From NCBI RefSeq assembly GCF_032586235.1, contig NZ_JAWHTD010000001.1, positions 290,480 to 354,479 of the forward strand: 64,000 nucleotides of DNA, given 5' to 3'. This document shows, piece by piece, positions 49,713 to 57,902 of the stretch. Position 1 is the first letter of the stretch. Each line of letters starts with the position of its first letter. Source of the stretch: Aestuariicoccus sp032586235 (lineage in GTDB: Bacteria > Pseudomonadota > Alphaproteobacteria > Rhodobacterales > Rhodobacteraceae). Both the position numbers and the translations under genes were made by a program. Below the pieces are notes generated by a model, which saw only the letters and a list, made by a program, of their open reading frames with translations, did no database searches and was not told the DNA's origin.

Positions 49713-51281
49713 ATGCCAGAGGCCGCAACCAAAGACCGCAAACGCCGCCGCAGCGGCGGCCGCGCGGGCAACGCCACCCGCCGTGGCACGGCGGTGATCG
49801 AGCAAATGCCCTGGCGCGTCCCGATCAACACCGACCGCCCGACCGAGCCGCTGACCGAGGAAGGCGTCGCGCGGGTTCACGACGCGGCGATGCGGATCCT
49901 CGAAGAGATCGGGATCGAGTTTCTGAACCCCGAGGCGGTCGCGATCCTGAAGGACGCGGGCTGCGAGGTGCGCGACGAGAACGTCCGGATGGGGCGTGAT
50001 CTGGTGATGGAGTTCGTGGCCAAGGCCCCGTCGCAATTCACCCTGACCCCGCGCAACCCCGACCGCCGCATCACCATCGGCGGCGGGCATATCGTCTTTG
50101 GCAACGTGTCCTCGCCGCCCAATTACTGGGACATGGAGATCGGCAAGAAGGTGCCCGGCACCCGCGAGATGTGCCGCAATCTTTTGAAGCTGACGCAGTA
50201 TTTCAACTGCATCCACTTCGCGGGCGGCTATCCGGTCGAGCCGGTCGATCTGCACGCCTCGGTCCGGCATCTGGATGTGCTTTATGACAAGCTCACCCTG
50301 ACCGACAAGGCGATGCACGCCTACAGCCTCGGCAAGGAACGGGTCGAGGACGTGATGGAGATGGTGCGCATCGCCGGCGGGCTCAGCCACGAGGAGTTCG
50401 AGGCGACGCCGAGGATGTATACCAATATCAACTCGACCTCGCCGCTGAAACACGATTTCCCGATGATGGACGGCTGGATGCGCTGCGCGCGGCGCGGGCA
50501 GGGGCTGGTCGTGACGCCGTTCACCCTGGCGGGCGCTATGGCCCCGGTGACCATGGCGGGCGCGGTGGCGCAATCGCTGGCCGAAGGGCTGGCCGCCATC
50601 GTTCTGGCGCAGGCGCTCCGCCCGGGCGCGCCGGTGGCCATCGGCACCTTTACGTCGAATGTCGACATGAAATCCGGCGCGCCGGCCTTTGGCACGCCGG
50701 AATACATGCGCGCAACCCAGATGACCGGCCAGATGGCGCGGTTCTATGGCCTACCCATGCGCTCAAGCGGTGTCTGCGCCGCCAACGTGCCGGACGGGCA
50801 GGCCATGTGGGAGACCGAGCACAGCCTCTGGGCGGCGATCCAGTCGGGCACCAACATGGTCTATCACGCGGCCGGCTGGCTCGAGGGCGGTCTGATCGCC
50901 AGCCCCGAGAAATTCATCATGGATTGCGAGGTTCTGCAGCAGCTTCAGCGCTATCTGGAGCCCGAAATCTGCGACGTGTCGGATGCCGGGCTGGCGCTCG
51001 ACACCATCGCCGAGGTCGGGCCCAACGGGCATTTCTTCGGCACCCAGCACACCCAGGACCGCTATACCACGGCGTTTTACCAGCCGTTCCTGAGCGACTG
51101 GAAGAACTACGAGGCCTGGGACGCGGCCGGGGCGGTCTGGACGGCAGAGCGCGCGCATCTGATTTACAAGGCGATCATCAACGATTTCGAACCGCCGCCG
51201 CTGGATGACGCGATCCGCGAGGAACTGGCCGACTTCGTCGCCCGTCGAAAGGCCGAAGGCGGCGCGCCGACCGATTTCTGA
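49713..51281 (+). CDS. Trimethylamine methyltransferase family protein (non-pyrrolysine MttB type)
   Basis: A 522-residue TIM-barrel methyltransferase of the MttB superfamily. No in-frame TAG interrupts it, so it lacks the pyrrolysine of archaeal MttB. Relatives without pyrrolysine demethylate glycine betaine, proline betaine or carnitine and pass the methyl to a corrinoid protein. No corrinoid-protein gene lies nearby. The N-terminus is a basic, low-complexity extension (K-D-R-K-R-R-R-S-G-G-R). AGGAGGTCACC precedes the ATG. Confidence 0.9.
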   Translation: MPEAATKDRKRRRSGGRAGNATRRGTAVIEQMPWRVPINTDRPTEPLTEEGVARVHDAAMRILEEIGIEFLNPEAVAILKDAGCEVRDENVRMGRDLVMEFVAKAPSQFTLTPRNPDRRITIGGGHIVFGNVSSPPNYWDMEIGKKVPGTREMCRNLLKLTQYFNCIHFAGGYPVEPVDLHASVRHLDVLYDKLTLTDKAMHAYSLGKERVEDVMEMVRIAGGLSHEEFEATPRMYTNINSTSPLKHDFPMMDGWMRCARRGQGLVVTPFTLAGAMAPVTMAGAVAQSLAEGLAAIVLAQALRPGAPVAIGTFTSNVDMKSGAPAFGTPEYMRATQMTGQMARFYGLPMRSSGVCAANVPDGQAMWETEHSLWAAIQSGTNMVYHAAGWLEGGLIASPEKFIMDCEVLQQLQRYLEPEICDVSDAGLALDTIAEVGPNGHFFGTQHTQDRYTTAFYQPFLSDWKNYEAWDAAGAVWTAERAHLIYKAIINDFEPPPLDDAIREELADFVARRKAEGGAPTDF

Positions 51282-51316
51282 CGCCGAATGGCATCAAAAA
51301 GGCCCAGATCCGTTTG

Positions 51317-51330
51317 CGGTTTGTAAACCG
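51317..51330. promoter_or_regulatory. Inverted repeat CGGTTT-GT-AAACCG
   Basis: Six-bp perfect arms with a 2-nt centre, 45 bp upstream of the H-NOX start. It is a candidate operator of the H-NOX/cyclase unit. No regulator for it was identified. Confidence 0.4.
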
Positions 51331-51374
51331 TCGCTATTTTACGCTGACAAGTAAGCAGTCAGGGCAAAAGATGG

Positions 51375-51983
51375 ATGCATGGTCTTATAAATCTCACGCT
51401 TCAGTGTTTTTTGAAAGATACCTACGGTAACGGTGTCTGGAGCGAGATTGCCGAACGGGCCCGGTTGGAAATACCGGAGTTTGAGGCAATGCTCACCTAT
51501 GATCCGCAGATATTGAAGGATGTCTTGACCGCCGCCGAAGCGACTCTGGTTAAACCCCGCGACGCCACGCTGGAGGATCTGGGCACCTACCTCGTGTGCC
51601 ATCCCAACAACGAAAGCCTGCGGCGTCTTCTGCGATTCGGTGGTGTGGATTTCGTTGACTTCATGCATTCACTCGACGACCTTCCCGACCGTGTACGGCT
51701 TGCGGTCGAGGATCTGGAACTGCCCGAGCTGGAGCTGCGCGAGATGACGCAAGAGAACTATTGTCTCGAGGTGCGCGGCACGTTTCGGGGCTTCGGCCAT
51801 GTCGTTGTCGGGCTGCTGCGGGCGATGGCGGACGATTACGGCGCGCTTGTCCTGCTGGATCACCGCGGTCAGCACGGGGATACCGAAACCATCGACATCG
51901 CCCTCGTCGAAACGGAATTCGCCGAAGGCCGCGAATTCCAGCTGGGCGCGGACCCCACCCTCCGGCGGAGCGCGGTACAATGA
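51375..51983 (+). CDS. H-NOX (HNOB) domain protein with altered heme-propionate motif
   Basis: A 202-residue heme-NO-binding-family protein starting MHGLINLTLQCFLKDTYG. The proximal heme His is H98 (F-M-H-S-L-D-D-L). The YxSxR motif that holds the heme propionates in canonical members (Y131, S133, R135) aligns with V133, G135 and F137 here (L-E-V-R-G-T-F), so it is not conserved. The heme may be held differently or not at all. Its stop overlaps the start of a diguanylate cyclase gene (ATGA), so the two probably form an NO-responsive c-di-GMP unit. Confidence 0.88.
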   Translation: MHGLINLTLQCFLKDTYGNGVWSEIAERARLEIPEFEAMLTYDPQILKDVLTAAEATLVKPRDATLEDLGTYLVCHPNNESLRRLLRFGGVDFVDFMHSLDDLPDRVRLAVEDLELPELELREMTQENYCLEVRGTFRGFGHVVVGLLRAMADDYGALVLLDHRGQHGDTETIDIALVETEFAEGREFQLGADPTLRRSAVQ

Positions 51984-52996
51984 CCATCGACAAATCGACG
52001 CTGAACGCGCTGTGCCCGATGCATGTGGTTCTGGATCGTCATGGCCGGATCGTCCAGGCCGGGCCGACCTTGCAGAAGCTCAGCCCGGGCATCGAGCTGG
52101 TTGGACAGCTGTTCCTCGACATCTTCTCGGTCCGCCGCCCGCGCGCGGTCGACGATATGGGCGCACTCTTGCGCGCCGAGGGGCGCAAGCTGCACATGCG
52201 GTTCCGTAACGGCCCCGACACCGCGATCAAGGGGCTGCTGGCCGCCGATCCGGCCAGCGCCGGTGCGGTGGTCAACCTGTCCTTCGGCATCTTCACTGCC
52301 GAGGCGGTGCGCAACTTTCACCTCACCAGCGCCGATTTCGCCGCCACCGACCTGGCGGTGGAAATGCTCTATTTGGTCGAGGCGAAATCCGCCGCGATGG
52401 AGGAATCGCGCATGCTCAACCAGCGCCTTCAGGGCGCAAAGATCGCCGCCGAGGAACGTGCCTTTACCGATACGCTGACCGGTCTGCGCAACCGTCGGGC
52501 GATGGATCATGTCATCGAACGGCTCGCCGTGGGCAACAACACGTTCTCCGTGATGCGCATCGACCTCGATTATTTCAAGGATGTGAACGACACGCTGGGC
52601 CATGCCGCGGGCGACCGGGTGCTGCAGCATGTCGCCAAGGTGATGGTCGCCTCCACCCGCAAGGAGGATACGGTGACCCGCGTCGGCGGCGATGAATTCG
52701 TGATCCTGTTCGACGGGCTCGGCGACCGCGCGCGCCTCATGGCGCTTGCGTCCGATCTGATCGCCGAGATCGAAAAACCCATTCCACACGGCGACCGGAT
52801 CTGCCGCATCTCGGCCAGTATCGGCATCAGCATCCGCAACGACCGCAATTCCGTGACCGCGCAGGACATCCTGGAACAGGCCGACCGTGCGCTTTACGCC
52901 GCCAAGAACGCGGGCCGCGCCCAGGCCGCGATCTATGGTGCGGAGTTCGAGGGCGACCGCCTCACCACCCAGGACCGCAGGATGGCCGACGGCTGA
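51980..52996 (+). CDS. Diguanylate cyclase with an HNOBA-type N-terminal domain
   Basis: A 338-residue protein. The N-terminal about 150 residues look like the HNOBA PAS-like domain that pairs with H-NOX (L-C-P-M-H-V-V-L-D-R-H-G). A helical linker with M-E-E-S-R-M-L-N-Q-R-L leads to the GGDEF domain, with GGDEF at 236-240 and I-site RKED at 227-230 intact. It should make c-di-GMP in response to the H-NOX partner. Start and H-NOX stop overlap by 4 bp. Confidence 0.9.
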   Translation: MTIDKSTLNALCPMHVVLDRHGRIVQAGPTLQKLSPGIELVGQLFLDIFSVRRPRAVDDMGALLRAEGRKLHMRFRNGPDTAIKGLLAADPASAGAVVNLSFGIFTAEAVRNFHLTSADFAATDLAVEMLYLVEAKSAAMEESRMLNQRLQGAKIAAEERAFTDTLTGLRNRRAMDHVIERLAVGNNTFSVMRIDLDYFKDVNDTLGHAAGDRVLQHVAKVMVASTRKEDTVTRVGGDEFVILFDGLGDRARLMALASDLIAEIEKPIPHGDRICRISASIGISIRNDRNSVTAQDILEQADRALYAAKNAGRAQAAIYGAEFEGDRLTTQDRRMADG

Positions 52997-53185
52997 TCAA
53001 AGCCCCAAGCGGCATAACGGACTTGCCTGCGCCCGGCTCAACCGCCAGTCTGACGCCATGGCGTTTCGGGGCCAGCCTGAATCGAAATACCTCTGCCGCG
53101 CTGCGGGCTCTCGGGGCGTTTTGGACAATCGATGGCTCGGATATGACCCAAAACGCGGTATTAAACCGAACCGATTGAGACCCCG

Positions 53186-54502
53186 ATGGTGCGCCTTATC
53201 CTCGTTTGTCTTTGTCTGCTGATCGGGCAGGCCGCTCTGTCGCAGGAGGCGGACCAGCCCTCGGGCACGATCACCATTGACGACAGCGCAGCCCGCGACG
53301 CGGCCATCGCAGTGCGTATCCGCGAAATCCTAGCCCAGCTCGAAGGCTATGACGACGTCACCGTGTCGGTCAGCTCGGGCATCGTCACCCTGCGCGGCAC
53401 GACGCTCGACAGCGCGGCGGTCACCCGTCTGAACGCGCTCGCGGGGCGGGTCGAAGGGGTCGTGGCCATCGAAAACGAGGTCACCGAAACCGCCGACGTG
53501 GTGCGCCGGCTTGACCCGGCGGTGGACCGCTTCGTCAACCGCGCGCGCCAGTTCGTGGCCTTCCTGCCTCTGGTCGGTGTTGCCCTCGCGGCGTTCCTCG
53601 CCGTTGTGTTCATTGGCTTTTTCATCGCCCGCTGGCGCCGCCCCTGGGACCGGCTGGCACCCAACGCCTTCATCTCGGATATCTACCGCCAGGTGATCCG
53701 GCTCGCCTTTATGGTCGGCGGTGTGGTGGTCGCGCTCGATATCCTCGGGGCTGCGGCGCTGCTGTCGACCATTCTGGGCGCCGCGGGAATCATCGGTCTG
53801 GCCATCGGTTTCGCCGTGCGCGACACGGTCGAGAACTTCATCGCCTCGATCATGCTGTCGATCCGCCAGCCCTTCCGGCCCAATGACACCGTCGAGATCG
53901 AAGGCGACACCGGCAAGGTGATCCGCCTGACCAGCCGCGCCACGATCCTGCTCAGCTTCGACGGCAACCATATCCGCATCCCAAACGCCACAGTGTTCAA
54001 AAGCCGGATCGTCAATTTCAGCCGGAACGACGAACGCCGCTTCGTGCTGGACCTGGGCGTGGCCTACGACACCGATCTGGCCGCAGCCCAGGCGCTGGCG
54101 CTGGAAACCGTGCAGGCCTTGCCCTTTGTCCTGACTACGCCCGCCCCGGCGGTCTGGCTGGAAGAGCTGGGCGACAGCGCGGTCATCCTGCGCGTCGCGG
54201 CCTGGATCGCACAGCACGAAACCAGCTTTGTCGGTGCCAAGGGCGAGGCCTACCGTATGTGCCTCGCGGCCTTCGACGCCGCCGGGATCGAGATGCCGGG
54301 CCCGACCTACACGGTCCAGGGTCTGCCGGCCGACAAACCCGCCCCGGCCCCGCGCCCCGCGCCGGCGATTGCCCCGGCCGAAAAGGTCGAGGTGCAAGAG
54401 GTCAAGGCCGCCGCCGAGCAAGAGCTGGAGCAGATCATCGAAACCGAACGGGCCGAGACCAAAGCGGACGATCTGCTTTCGCCCCACGGCCCCGAAGAAT
54501 GA
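53186..54502 (+). CDS. MscS-family mechanosensitive channel with BON domain
   Basis: A 438-residue inner-membrane channel. A signal peptide or first hydrophobic segment (VRLILVCLCLLIGQAALS) is followed by a periplasmic BON domain (about 40-105), a transmembrane segment, and the MscS pore region with G-A-A-G-I-I-G-L-A-I-G-F-A-V-R-D-T-V-E-N-F. A long acidic and proline-rich C-terminus follows. Pressure relief is the likely role. The region 52997-53185 upstream shows no gene. Confidence 0.92.
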   Translation: MVRLILVCLCLLIGQAALSQEADQPSGTITIDDSAARDAAIAVRIREILAQLEGYDDVTVSVSSGIVTLRGTTLDSAAVTRLNALAGRVEGVVAIENEVTETADVVRRLDPAVDRFVNRARQFVAFLPLVGVALAAFLAVVFIGFFIARWRRPWDRLAPNAFISDIYRQVIRLAFMVGGVVVALDILGAAALLSTILGAAGIIGLAIGFAVRDTVENFIASIMLSIRQPFRPNDTVEIEGDTGKVIRLTSRATILLSFDGNHIRIPNATVFKSRIVNFSRNDERRFVLDLGVAYDTDLAAAQALALETVQALPFVLTTPAPAVWLEELGDSAVILRVAAWIAQHETSFVGAKGEAYRMCLAAFDAAGIEMPGPTYTVQGLPADKPAPAPRPAPAIAPAEKVEVQEVKAAAEQELEQIIETERAETKADDLLSPHGPEE

Positions 54503-54505
54503 GCG

Positions 54506-54521
54506 GGATTTTTAAAAATCC
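54506..54521. terminator. 16-bp perfect palindrome after the channel gene
   Basis: GGATTTTTAAAAATCC begins 4 bp after the mscS stop and is fully self-complementary. Because it has no loop it is a weak hairpin as RNA, but its T-run and A-run make transcription termination on either strand plausible. It could also be a protein-binding site. Confidence 0.45.
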
Positions 54522-54526
54522 GGGGC

Positions 54527-54555
54527 TTGATCCCCCTTCGATGTCACAGTAAGTA
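54527..54555 (+). promoter_or_regulatory. Promoter of the tRNA-Gln gene
   Basis: TTGATC (54527-54532) and TAAGTA (54550-54555) are separated by 17 nt. The tRNA starts 13 bp after the -10. Sequence prediction only. Confidence 0.6.
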
Positions 54556-54567
54556 GCGCGGCATCGT

Positions 54568-54642
54568 TGGGGTGTAGCCAAGTGGTAAGGCAGCGGTTTT
54601 TGGTACCGTGTACCGTAGGTTCGAATCCTACCACCCCAGCCA
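54568..54642 (+). tRNA. tRNA-Gln (anticodon UUG)
   Basis: A complete 75-nt gene ending in an encoded CCA. Acceptor TGGGGTG pairs with CACCCCA; the D-arm stem is GCC/GGC; the anticodon stem GCGGT pairs with ACCGT around TTTTGGT with TTG at 54600-54602; the T-arm contains GGTTCGAATCC. It marks the left edge of the accessory region. Confidence 0.97.
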
Positions 54643-54922
54643 GAACCCCCTAAGCATTGATATAAATGTATAATTTATTGAATATGACCCTAATTCCGGG
54701 GGTATTTTGGGGTATCTAGATACCGCAGATTTTAGTTCTGCCAGAATTTGCGCGGACTGCGGCAAAAGTCTGGAATCGCCATTTTCGCGGTAGCAGTTTG
54801 GGCACATGTGATGCGTGTAGCATCGCCTTTCATCTGGGAACGATCGCGACGCGTCCTGGCGCGACGCCGGAGTATCCGTCGGCCGGATACCGGCGTGCGC
54901 AGCTTTCTGATTATCAGAAGAT
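54643..54922. other. AT-rich non-coding junction after tRNA-Gln
   Basis: The 280 bp between the tRNA and the recombinase 3' end hold an AT-rich segment (about 54655-54690), a GGGGGTATTTTGGGGTAT direct-repeat-like stretch (54699-54716) and a perfect 14-bp palindrome GGTATCTAGATACC (54711-54724). These look like the integrase arm-type sites that often flank tRNA-borne islands. No tyrosine integrase gene is present. No coding sequence is supported. Confidence 0.5.
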
Positions 54923-56599
54923 TTACAGAGCAGCGAAGGCGTCGCGCTGTTCCGACCAGATGGGTGAGAAGGCATGCCGTTTGAGCCAGTCGGAGGTCAT
55001 GCCAACCGGTTGTCGGCCTTCGCGGACGGAACGGATGAAGTCTGGCGCTAGGAACGCCAGTTCGATCAATTGCTGAACACGGCGTTTCGAGACACCTTCG
55101 GCGTCTGCAATTTCGGCAAAGGTTTTGCCTGACCGGACCAGTTCAAAGTACCGATGCGCGCGAGCGATGTTGCGCAGCAGGGTGGTGTCGATCTCCGTTG
55201 GCGCGTCGCCGATGATGAGTTTGGTTTCCACGCCCCGCTTGCGGTGCTGGAATGGAGCCGCGAGCGTCAGGAGGTCTTCGTTGATACGGCTCGGATCCAC
55301 TTCCAGACCCGCCGCAAGCCGTTCGCCCGAGAGCGCGATCCGGATCTCGCCGGGCTTTATGTCGAGACGCTCGACAACATTCTGACAGCGACGTTTTGCA
55401 TCTTTCGCCGCACCAGTGTCGGTCGAAATCAATCTGGACAACCGTTCACCCACGGTGACCGTTTCGTCTGTCATTGCACCAACCAGGATGCCTGCGCGAA
55501 CCTCCTGCTGGTTCAGATGCTGGCGGATCATATCGGAGACCTTGTCTTCCAACTCCGCTGCCGGTAACCGCCACCCGGACGGATCGCGCGGAGTCGTTCC
55601 CCGGACTAGTCGGTGGGATACATAGTATCGCAGCTTACGTCCCTTTGCCGTTTTCGAGTGACTCGGGGTTAGACGATCTCCGGTTTGATCGAAGATTCTG
55701 CCCGCCAGCGGCGAGACCGATGCCCTTGCACCATTCCGGTTCCGCTTCGTGAAGGTCCGACCCTTCGCCGCATCAGATCGGAGCTGTTCCTGGATACTGT
55801 CCCAGACATCCGGATCAATCAGCGGCGGGTGCTGTCCGGGATAGACCTTCGCGTGATGCCGGATGCGCCCGGCATAAACGGGGTTGGTCAGGATGTAGTG
55901 GATGTGCCCATAGCTGAAGGAAGCGCCGCCCTTCACCCTTCCCGAGATCAGGGTTCGGACGGGCGTCTTGAGGCCAAGGATGTCTACCTTTTCTTTGACG
56001 ACACGCGCATTGCGATGCTCGAGAAACAGATCATAGATCGTGCGGATCACCTGGGCATCCGGCTCGGCGATCTTCAGGGACCGGCCATCGGCGGCATAAC
56101 CCAGCGGCACCGTTGCGCCCATCCACAGCCCTTTCTTCTTGGATGCCGCAATCTTGTCCCGGATGCGCTCGGCAGTCACTTCACGTTCGAACTGGGCGAA
56201 GCTCAATAGCATGTTCAGCGTCAGCCGCCCCATACTCGTGGCCGTGTTGAAGGACTGCGTGACCGACACAAAAGATGTGCCCGCGGCGTCCAGGCGTTCA
56301 ACCATCTTCGCGAAGTCCGCCAGTGAACGCGTCAAGCGGTCGATCTTGTAGACGAGGATCTGATCTACGGCGCCCCGGTCGATGTCAGCCAGCAGGCGTT
56401 GGAGCCCCGGACGTTCCATACTGCCGCCGGAGAGACCGCCGTCATCGTATCGCTCCGGCAACAGCACCCAGCCTTCCGCCTTCTGGCTGGCGATGTATGC
56501 GGCGCAGGCCTCGTACTGAGCGTCCAGCGAGTTGAACTCCTGCTCCAGCCCGTCCTCCGAGCTCTTCCGCGTGTAGATGGCGCAGCGGATCTTTTTCAT
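54923..56599 (-). CDS. Large serine recombinase
   Basis: A 558-residue serine recombinase. The N-terminal resolvase domain has the catalytic Ser in Y-T-R-K-S-S-E-D (S13) and the R-x-x-R-x-x-x-R-x-x-x-D region (V-Y-K-I-D-R-L-T-R-S). A Recombinase domain follows (Y-G-H-I-H-Y-I-L-T-N-P-V-Y-A-G) and a C-terminal HTH (A-D-A-E-G-V-S-K-R-R-V-Q-Q-L). It could integrate or excise the island. Its start overlaps the DUF2924 stop by 4 bp, so it lies in a coupled three-gene unit. Confidence 0.93.
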   Translation of the reverse strand: MKKIRCAIYTRKSSEDGLEQEFNSLDAQYEACAAYIASQKAEGWVLLPERYDDGGLSGGSMERPGLQRLLADIDRGAVDQILVYKIDRLTRSLADFAKMVERLDAAGTSFVSVTQSFNTATSMGRLTLNMLLSFAQFEREVTAERIRDKIAASKKKGLWMGATVPLGYAADGRSLKIAEPDAQVIRTIYDLFLEHRNARVVKEKVDILGLKTPVRTLISGRVKGGASFSYGHIHYILTNPVYAGRIRHHAKVYPGQHPPLIDPDVWDSIQEQLRSDAAKGRTFTKRNRNGARASVSPLAGRIFDQTGDRLTPSHSKTAKGRKLRYYVSHRLVRGTTPRDPSGWRLPAAELEDKVSDMIRQHLNQQEVRAGILVGAMTDETVTVGERLSRLISTDTGAAKDAKRRCQNVVERLDIKPGEIRIALSGERLAAGLEVDPSRINEDLLTLAAPFQHRKRGVETKLIIGDAPTEIDTTLLRNIARAHRYFELVRSGKTFAEIADAEGVSKRRVQQLIELAFLAPDFIRSVREGRQPVGMTSDWLKRHAFSPIWSEQRDAFAAL

Positions 56600-57033
56600 G
56601 AGCGACTGCCTGCCTGACCGTTGAGGCCGAAGAACCGCGGCCCCGACCAGGTGGTGCCGGTGATCTGCAGCGCGATGGCGGATAGCGATTTATAGTGATC
56701 GCCATTCATCAGGAAGCCGTCGTCGCGCACCTCTACCTGATACCGCCGCCCGTTCCATTCCCGAACAAGCTGCGTGCCGGGTTTGATCAAGGGTGCCGGC
56801 GCTCTGACCTGTTTGCCGCCAGCGGCGGATTTGAGCGTGCGCCTCACCTCTGTCGTCAGGCCGCCGAAGGCCCGGCACTGCGCATCCCAGATCAGCGCCT
56901 TGCGCATGAAGATCATCGACAGGAAGTGTGGCGGGGCGTCTCCAAACGCCGCCGCCCAGGCCACGCGCAGGGCCGCCCGGTCCATCTGGCCGAGGTTTTC
57001 CCAACGCGCGACGATGTCCGCATTGTCCGCCAT
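56596..57033 (-). CDS. DUF2924 protein
   Basis: A 145-residue protein with the family's L-V-R-E-W-N-G-R-R-Y-Q-V-E-V segment (about 88-101) and a final S-A-I-A-L-Q-I-T-G-T-x-W-S-G-P-R-F-F-G-L. DUF2924 is nearly always found with serine recombinases in alphaproteobacteria and phage-like regions, but its role is not established. It may assist recombination. It overlaps the recombinase by 4 bp and DUF3489 by 1 bp. Confidence 0.88.
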   Translation of the reverse strand: MADNADIVARWENLGQMDRAALRVAWAAAFGDAPPHFLSMIFMRKALIWDAQCRAFGGLTTEVRRTLKSAAGGKQVRAPAPLIKPGTQLVREWNGRRYQVEVRDDGFLMNGDHYKSLSAIALQITGTTWSGPRFFGLNGQAGSRS

Positions 57034-57266
57034 CAGGCGGCGTCCGCCGGTTGGCCCGTGATGCGGTAGCTCAGGGGTTTGCCCTCGCCTGGTTTTTCGG
57101 CGGAGATCTCAAACCCCGCCTTACGCAGGCCGGTCAGCGCTGCCCGTGTTGTATGGGACTGCCAGCCGAGCCTGTCGCTGATCGTCGCAACATCCGCACC
57201 GGCCTTCCGGGTCAGCAATTGGATCAGCAGCGCTTTCTTCGTCTTCGGTTTGGTCTGCTTTGTCAT
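57033..57266 (-). CDS. DUF3489 protein
   Basis: A 77-residue helical protein starting MTKQTKPKTKKALLIQLLTR. The segment L-G-W-Q-S-H-T-T-R-A-A-L-T-G-L-R-K-A-G resembles a winged helix-turn-helix. It is the first gene of the DUF3489-DUF2924-recombinase unit and may regulate it. The ATG at 57266 has GGAGAAGACA upstream. Confidence 0.85.
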   Translation of the reverse strand: MTKQTKPKTKKALLIQLLTRKAGADVATISDRLGWQSHTTRAALTGLRKAGFEISAEKPGEGKPLSYRITGQPADAA

Positions 57267-57529
57267 TCTGTCTTCTCCATTTTGTTCAGGCAGGTCGAAA
57301 GTGATCCTGGCACTGAGCAGAGCCCGGAGCCCCGGGCGGAGAAGGCGGCGCGCGGCGCCAGGTGCGTCGCGACACGGACAGTACCGCTCTCTTCGCGCAC
57401 CAAGTCCAGTGGAATAATAGCCGCTTAACGGGGAAAAGCAGTCATCCGACAAAAAGAATCGGGGGCTCCGGCACTGCCCGCAGTACAAGACGAAATATTC
57501 TTCTGACCGAGGCTCCGAGCGACCTGAGC

Positions 57530-57553
57530 GTTCGAATCCCGCCCGCTCCGCCA
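57530..57553 (+). repeat. 3' fragment of a tRNA gene (attachment-site scar)
   Basis: From GTTCGAATCCCGC onward the sequence reads as the T-loop, 3' T-stem, 3' acceptor strand CCGCTCC, discriminator G and CCA of a tRNA. The 5' half is missing: the sequence upstream does not pair with the T-stem. The acceptor implies a tRNA with a GGAGCGG 5' end, as in some serine tRNAs. It differs from tRNA-Gln. A copy of a tRNA 3' end is what site-specific integration leaves. Confidence 0.7.
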
Positions 57554-57578
57554 CTTACACATTGCGAACCCGAGATGA

Positions 57579-57600
57579 GGTCCCTAGCGGGGCCTTTTTT
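57579..57600 (+). terminator. Intrinsic terminator following the tRNA fragment
   Basis: GGTCCC pairs with GGGGCC around TAGC, followed by TTTTTT and another CTTTTT. It lies 26 bp after the tRNA fragment, as expected for the original terminator of a tRNA gene. Confidence 0.75.
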
Positions 57601-57902
57601 CTTTTTGGTTCAAAGGGGTTTAAGGAAGGCAGCCGACTTTTGGAGACTTGCCCTTACCCCGAAATCGTTCTCTGACCGCCCCGCGTCTCTTTCCACCCGC
57701 CCTCCATCCAGACCGGGACGGCTTCAAAAAGGAACGCCTTTTCAAGTTGTTGTTGAGAATGGGTTGCGCCGCAGTTGATGTGGGTTCAGCCCCTGTCAAC
57801 GCGAACAGAGACACCCGAAGGCGGCGTGACTGTGCGGGTTGATGCGAAAGACCGCGAGAAGTCTCTGATGACAATGACAATTTCCGCCCATAGCCTGGCG
57901 GC

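Larger units (their letters stand above)
57267..57902. other. 636-bp non-coding region with an att-like scar
   Basis: Upstream of DUF3489 the sequence holds the promoter region of the recombinase unit (right end near 57266), then a tRNA 3' fragment and a terminator (annotated separately), then about 300 bp without a supported gene up to the DUF3883 start. Short open frames here have no homology signal. Confidence 0.5.

Noticed and set aside
49713..51281. Pyrrolysine in the MttB homologue
   Set aside because: There is no in-frame TAG; the gene reads straight through.
54568..57553. tRNA-Gln and the 57,530 fragment as a matched pair of attachment sites
   Set aside because: They share only the common T-loop bases; the acceptor strands differ (CACCCCA versus CCGCTCC), so they are not copies of one site.
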